Assembly: GCA_021819255.1 (NCBI GenBank)
Contig: JAKART010000113.1
Location: 1 to 6,980 of the forward strand
Length of the DNA: 6,980 nucleotides
From: Acidobacteriota bacterium
GTDB lineage: Bacteria > Acidobacteriota > Terriglobia > Terriglobales > Acidobacteriaceae
Direction: 5' to 3'
The notes beneath the pieces were generated by a model, which saw nothing but the letters and a program-made list of their open reading frames with translations, had not been told where the DNA came from and ran no database searches. Below are positions 6,008 through 6,980 of this stretch, one piece after another. Position 1 is the stretch's first letter, and the number at the start of each line of letters is the position of its first letter. A program made the translations under genes and the position numbers.

Positions 6008-6973
6008 ATGCTCCTCTACGCCATCGTTCTCGGCTTGATCGTCTTGACGTTGTTGAGCGTGTCGCTGGCCAGGCTGGGCAGCGTGAAGACCAAGGCGGAC
6101 TATCTGGTCGCGGGGCGTTCGCTCTCAGCCTTTGTGCTGGTGTTCACCTTGCTTTCGAGCTGGATTGGGTCAGGCTCTCTGCTGGGCGGAGCAGAGAATG
6201 CCTACAAGCATGGCTTTGCCGCTTTGTGGCAAGCGGGCGGCGGGTGGGCCGGCTTGTTGCTGATCTACTTCATCGCGCCGCGAGCGAGAAAGTTCGCGCA
6301 GTTCACGATCCCCGATCTCCTGGAGTTGCGCTATAACCAGACGGCGCGGGTATTGGGCGTGATCGCTGTTCTGTTCACCTATACCGCCATTACCAGCTAC
6401 CAGTTCATCGGGGGCGGAGATATTCTTCACATGATCTTTCCCCAGGTTACGGCCCGCAGTGGGCAGGTGATTCTGGCTTGCTTTGTCACCCTGTTCACGG
6501 CGATTGCAGGGATGAGTTCGGTGGCCTATATGGACGTGGTGATCGGCCTGCTGGCGACGTTCACCATGATCGCCGCTCTGCCCGTGCTGATTCACCTTGG
6601 CGGCGGCTGGAGCCAGGTTCGGGCAGCCCTGCCGGCATCGCACTTCCAGGTGTTTGGCGACCTGCGCCCCTTTCGCAGCTACTACGCTGCGCCGGCCATG
6701 GCGGGAGCAGCGCCGCAGAAGGTGCAGTCGGCATTTGCAATTTTTCTGCCCACCTGCCTGCTGATGCTCGGCAATCAGTCCATGTATCAGAAGTTCTTTT
6801 CAGCCCGAAGCGAGCAAGCGGCACGGCGGGCCACCGTGGGATGGATCATCGGCACGGTGATTCTGGAGTCGATCATCGTGGCGATCGCGGTGGTGGGCTC
6901 AGCGCTGTTCAAGAGCGGGGAGGTGCAGGCTCGGCCGCGCGAGGTTCTGGCCTATACTGCGATTCATGCCTAG
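6008..6973 (+). CDS. Sodium:solute symporter family protein (3' part missing at contig end)
   Basis: The product is an inner-membrane transporter of the sodium/solute symporter (SSS) family, using a sodium gradient to import a small solute; the substrate cannot be told. The 321 visible residues hold about eight hydrophobic helices (near 1-20, 40-60, 74-91, 115-135, 152-170, 175-197, 240-258, 277-299). Family signatures include KADYLVAGRSLSA (29-41), SSWIGSGSLLGGAENAYKHG (50-69) and GNQSMYQKFFSARSEQAARRA (255-275). SSS proteins are usually around 480-550 residues, so roughly a third is absent. The apparent TAG at 6971-6973 is formed by one genomic T plus the first bases of AGATCGGAA, which looks like adapter, so it is not a real stop. 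There is no Shine-Dalgarno before the ATG. The gene is divergent from tRNA-Phe. Confidence 0.9.
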   Translation: MLLYAIVLGLIVLTLLSVSLARLGSVKTKADYLVAGRSLSAFVLVFTLLSSWIGSGSLLGGAENAYKHGFAALWQAGGGWAGLLLIYFIAPRARKFAQFTIPDLLELRYNQTARVLGVIAVLFTYTAITSYQFIGGGDILHMIFPQVTARSGQVILACFVTLFTAIAGMSSVAYMDVVIGLLATFTMIAALPVLIHLGGGWSQVRAALPASHFQVFGDLRPFRSYYAAPAMAGAAPQKVQSAFAIFLPTCLLMLGNQSMYQKFFSARSEQAARRATVGWIIGTVILESIIVAIAVVGSALFKSGEVQARPREVLAYTAIHA

Positions 6974-6980
6974 ATCGGAA
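6972..6980 (+). other. Probable Illumina adapter remnant at the right end
   Basis: The last nine bases, AGATCGGAA, match the start of the common Illumina read-through adapter. They interrupt a conserved transporter frame and create a false stop codon. Confidence 0.8.

Overview
This 6,980-bp, GC-rich window looks like one complete short-read contig from a bacterium. Both ends carry what appears to be leftover Illumina adapter (positions 1-7 and 6972-6980), and each end cuts a gene. The host is probably an environmental bacterium with a GC-rich genome. The style of the symporter, the lar genes and the tRNA fits Acidobacteriota, but this is a low-confidence impression because no phylogenetic marker is present.

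Left half (1-3140, minus strand, read right to left): a larE-larC-larB cluster for the nickel-pincer nucleotide (NPN) cofactor of lactate racemase and related LarA-type enzymes. LarB carboxylates and hydrolyses nicotinic acid adenine dinucleotide. LarE converts the carboxylates to thiocarboxylates. LarC inserts nickel in a CTP-dependent step. larE and larC are 58 bp apart, and larC and larB overlap by the four bases ATGA, so this is almost certainly one operon. No larA or nickel transporter is visible. LarC carries a strongly histidine-rich insert that includes five tandem six-residue repeats. LarE has the three-cysteine pattern associated with iron-sulfur-dependent LarE proteins. A 413-bp leader or intergenic region (3141-3553) holds two clear inverted repeats and a weak promoter-like element.

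Middle (3554-4579, minus strand): a 341-residue predicted exported protein with His-before-Cys motifs (GHAAIYL, then HNCADF). These suggest a circularly permuted papain-like (NlpC/P60 or DUF4105-like) fold of unknown function. Upstream of it lies about 1 kb with no convincing gene (4580-5613), containing short tandem repeats of 15 and 19 bp.

Right part: a complete tRNA-Phe(GAA) on the minus strand (5727-5801). A decayed tandem copy lies 113 bp away (about 5614-5689). Divergent from these is a sodium:solute symporter family gene (6008 onward, plus strand) that starts very close to a -10-like element and lacks a ribosome binding site. Its apparent TAG stop at 6971-6973 is formed by the adapter bases, so the gene is cut by the contig end and is not naturally short.
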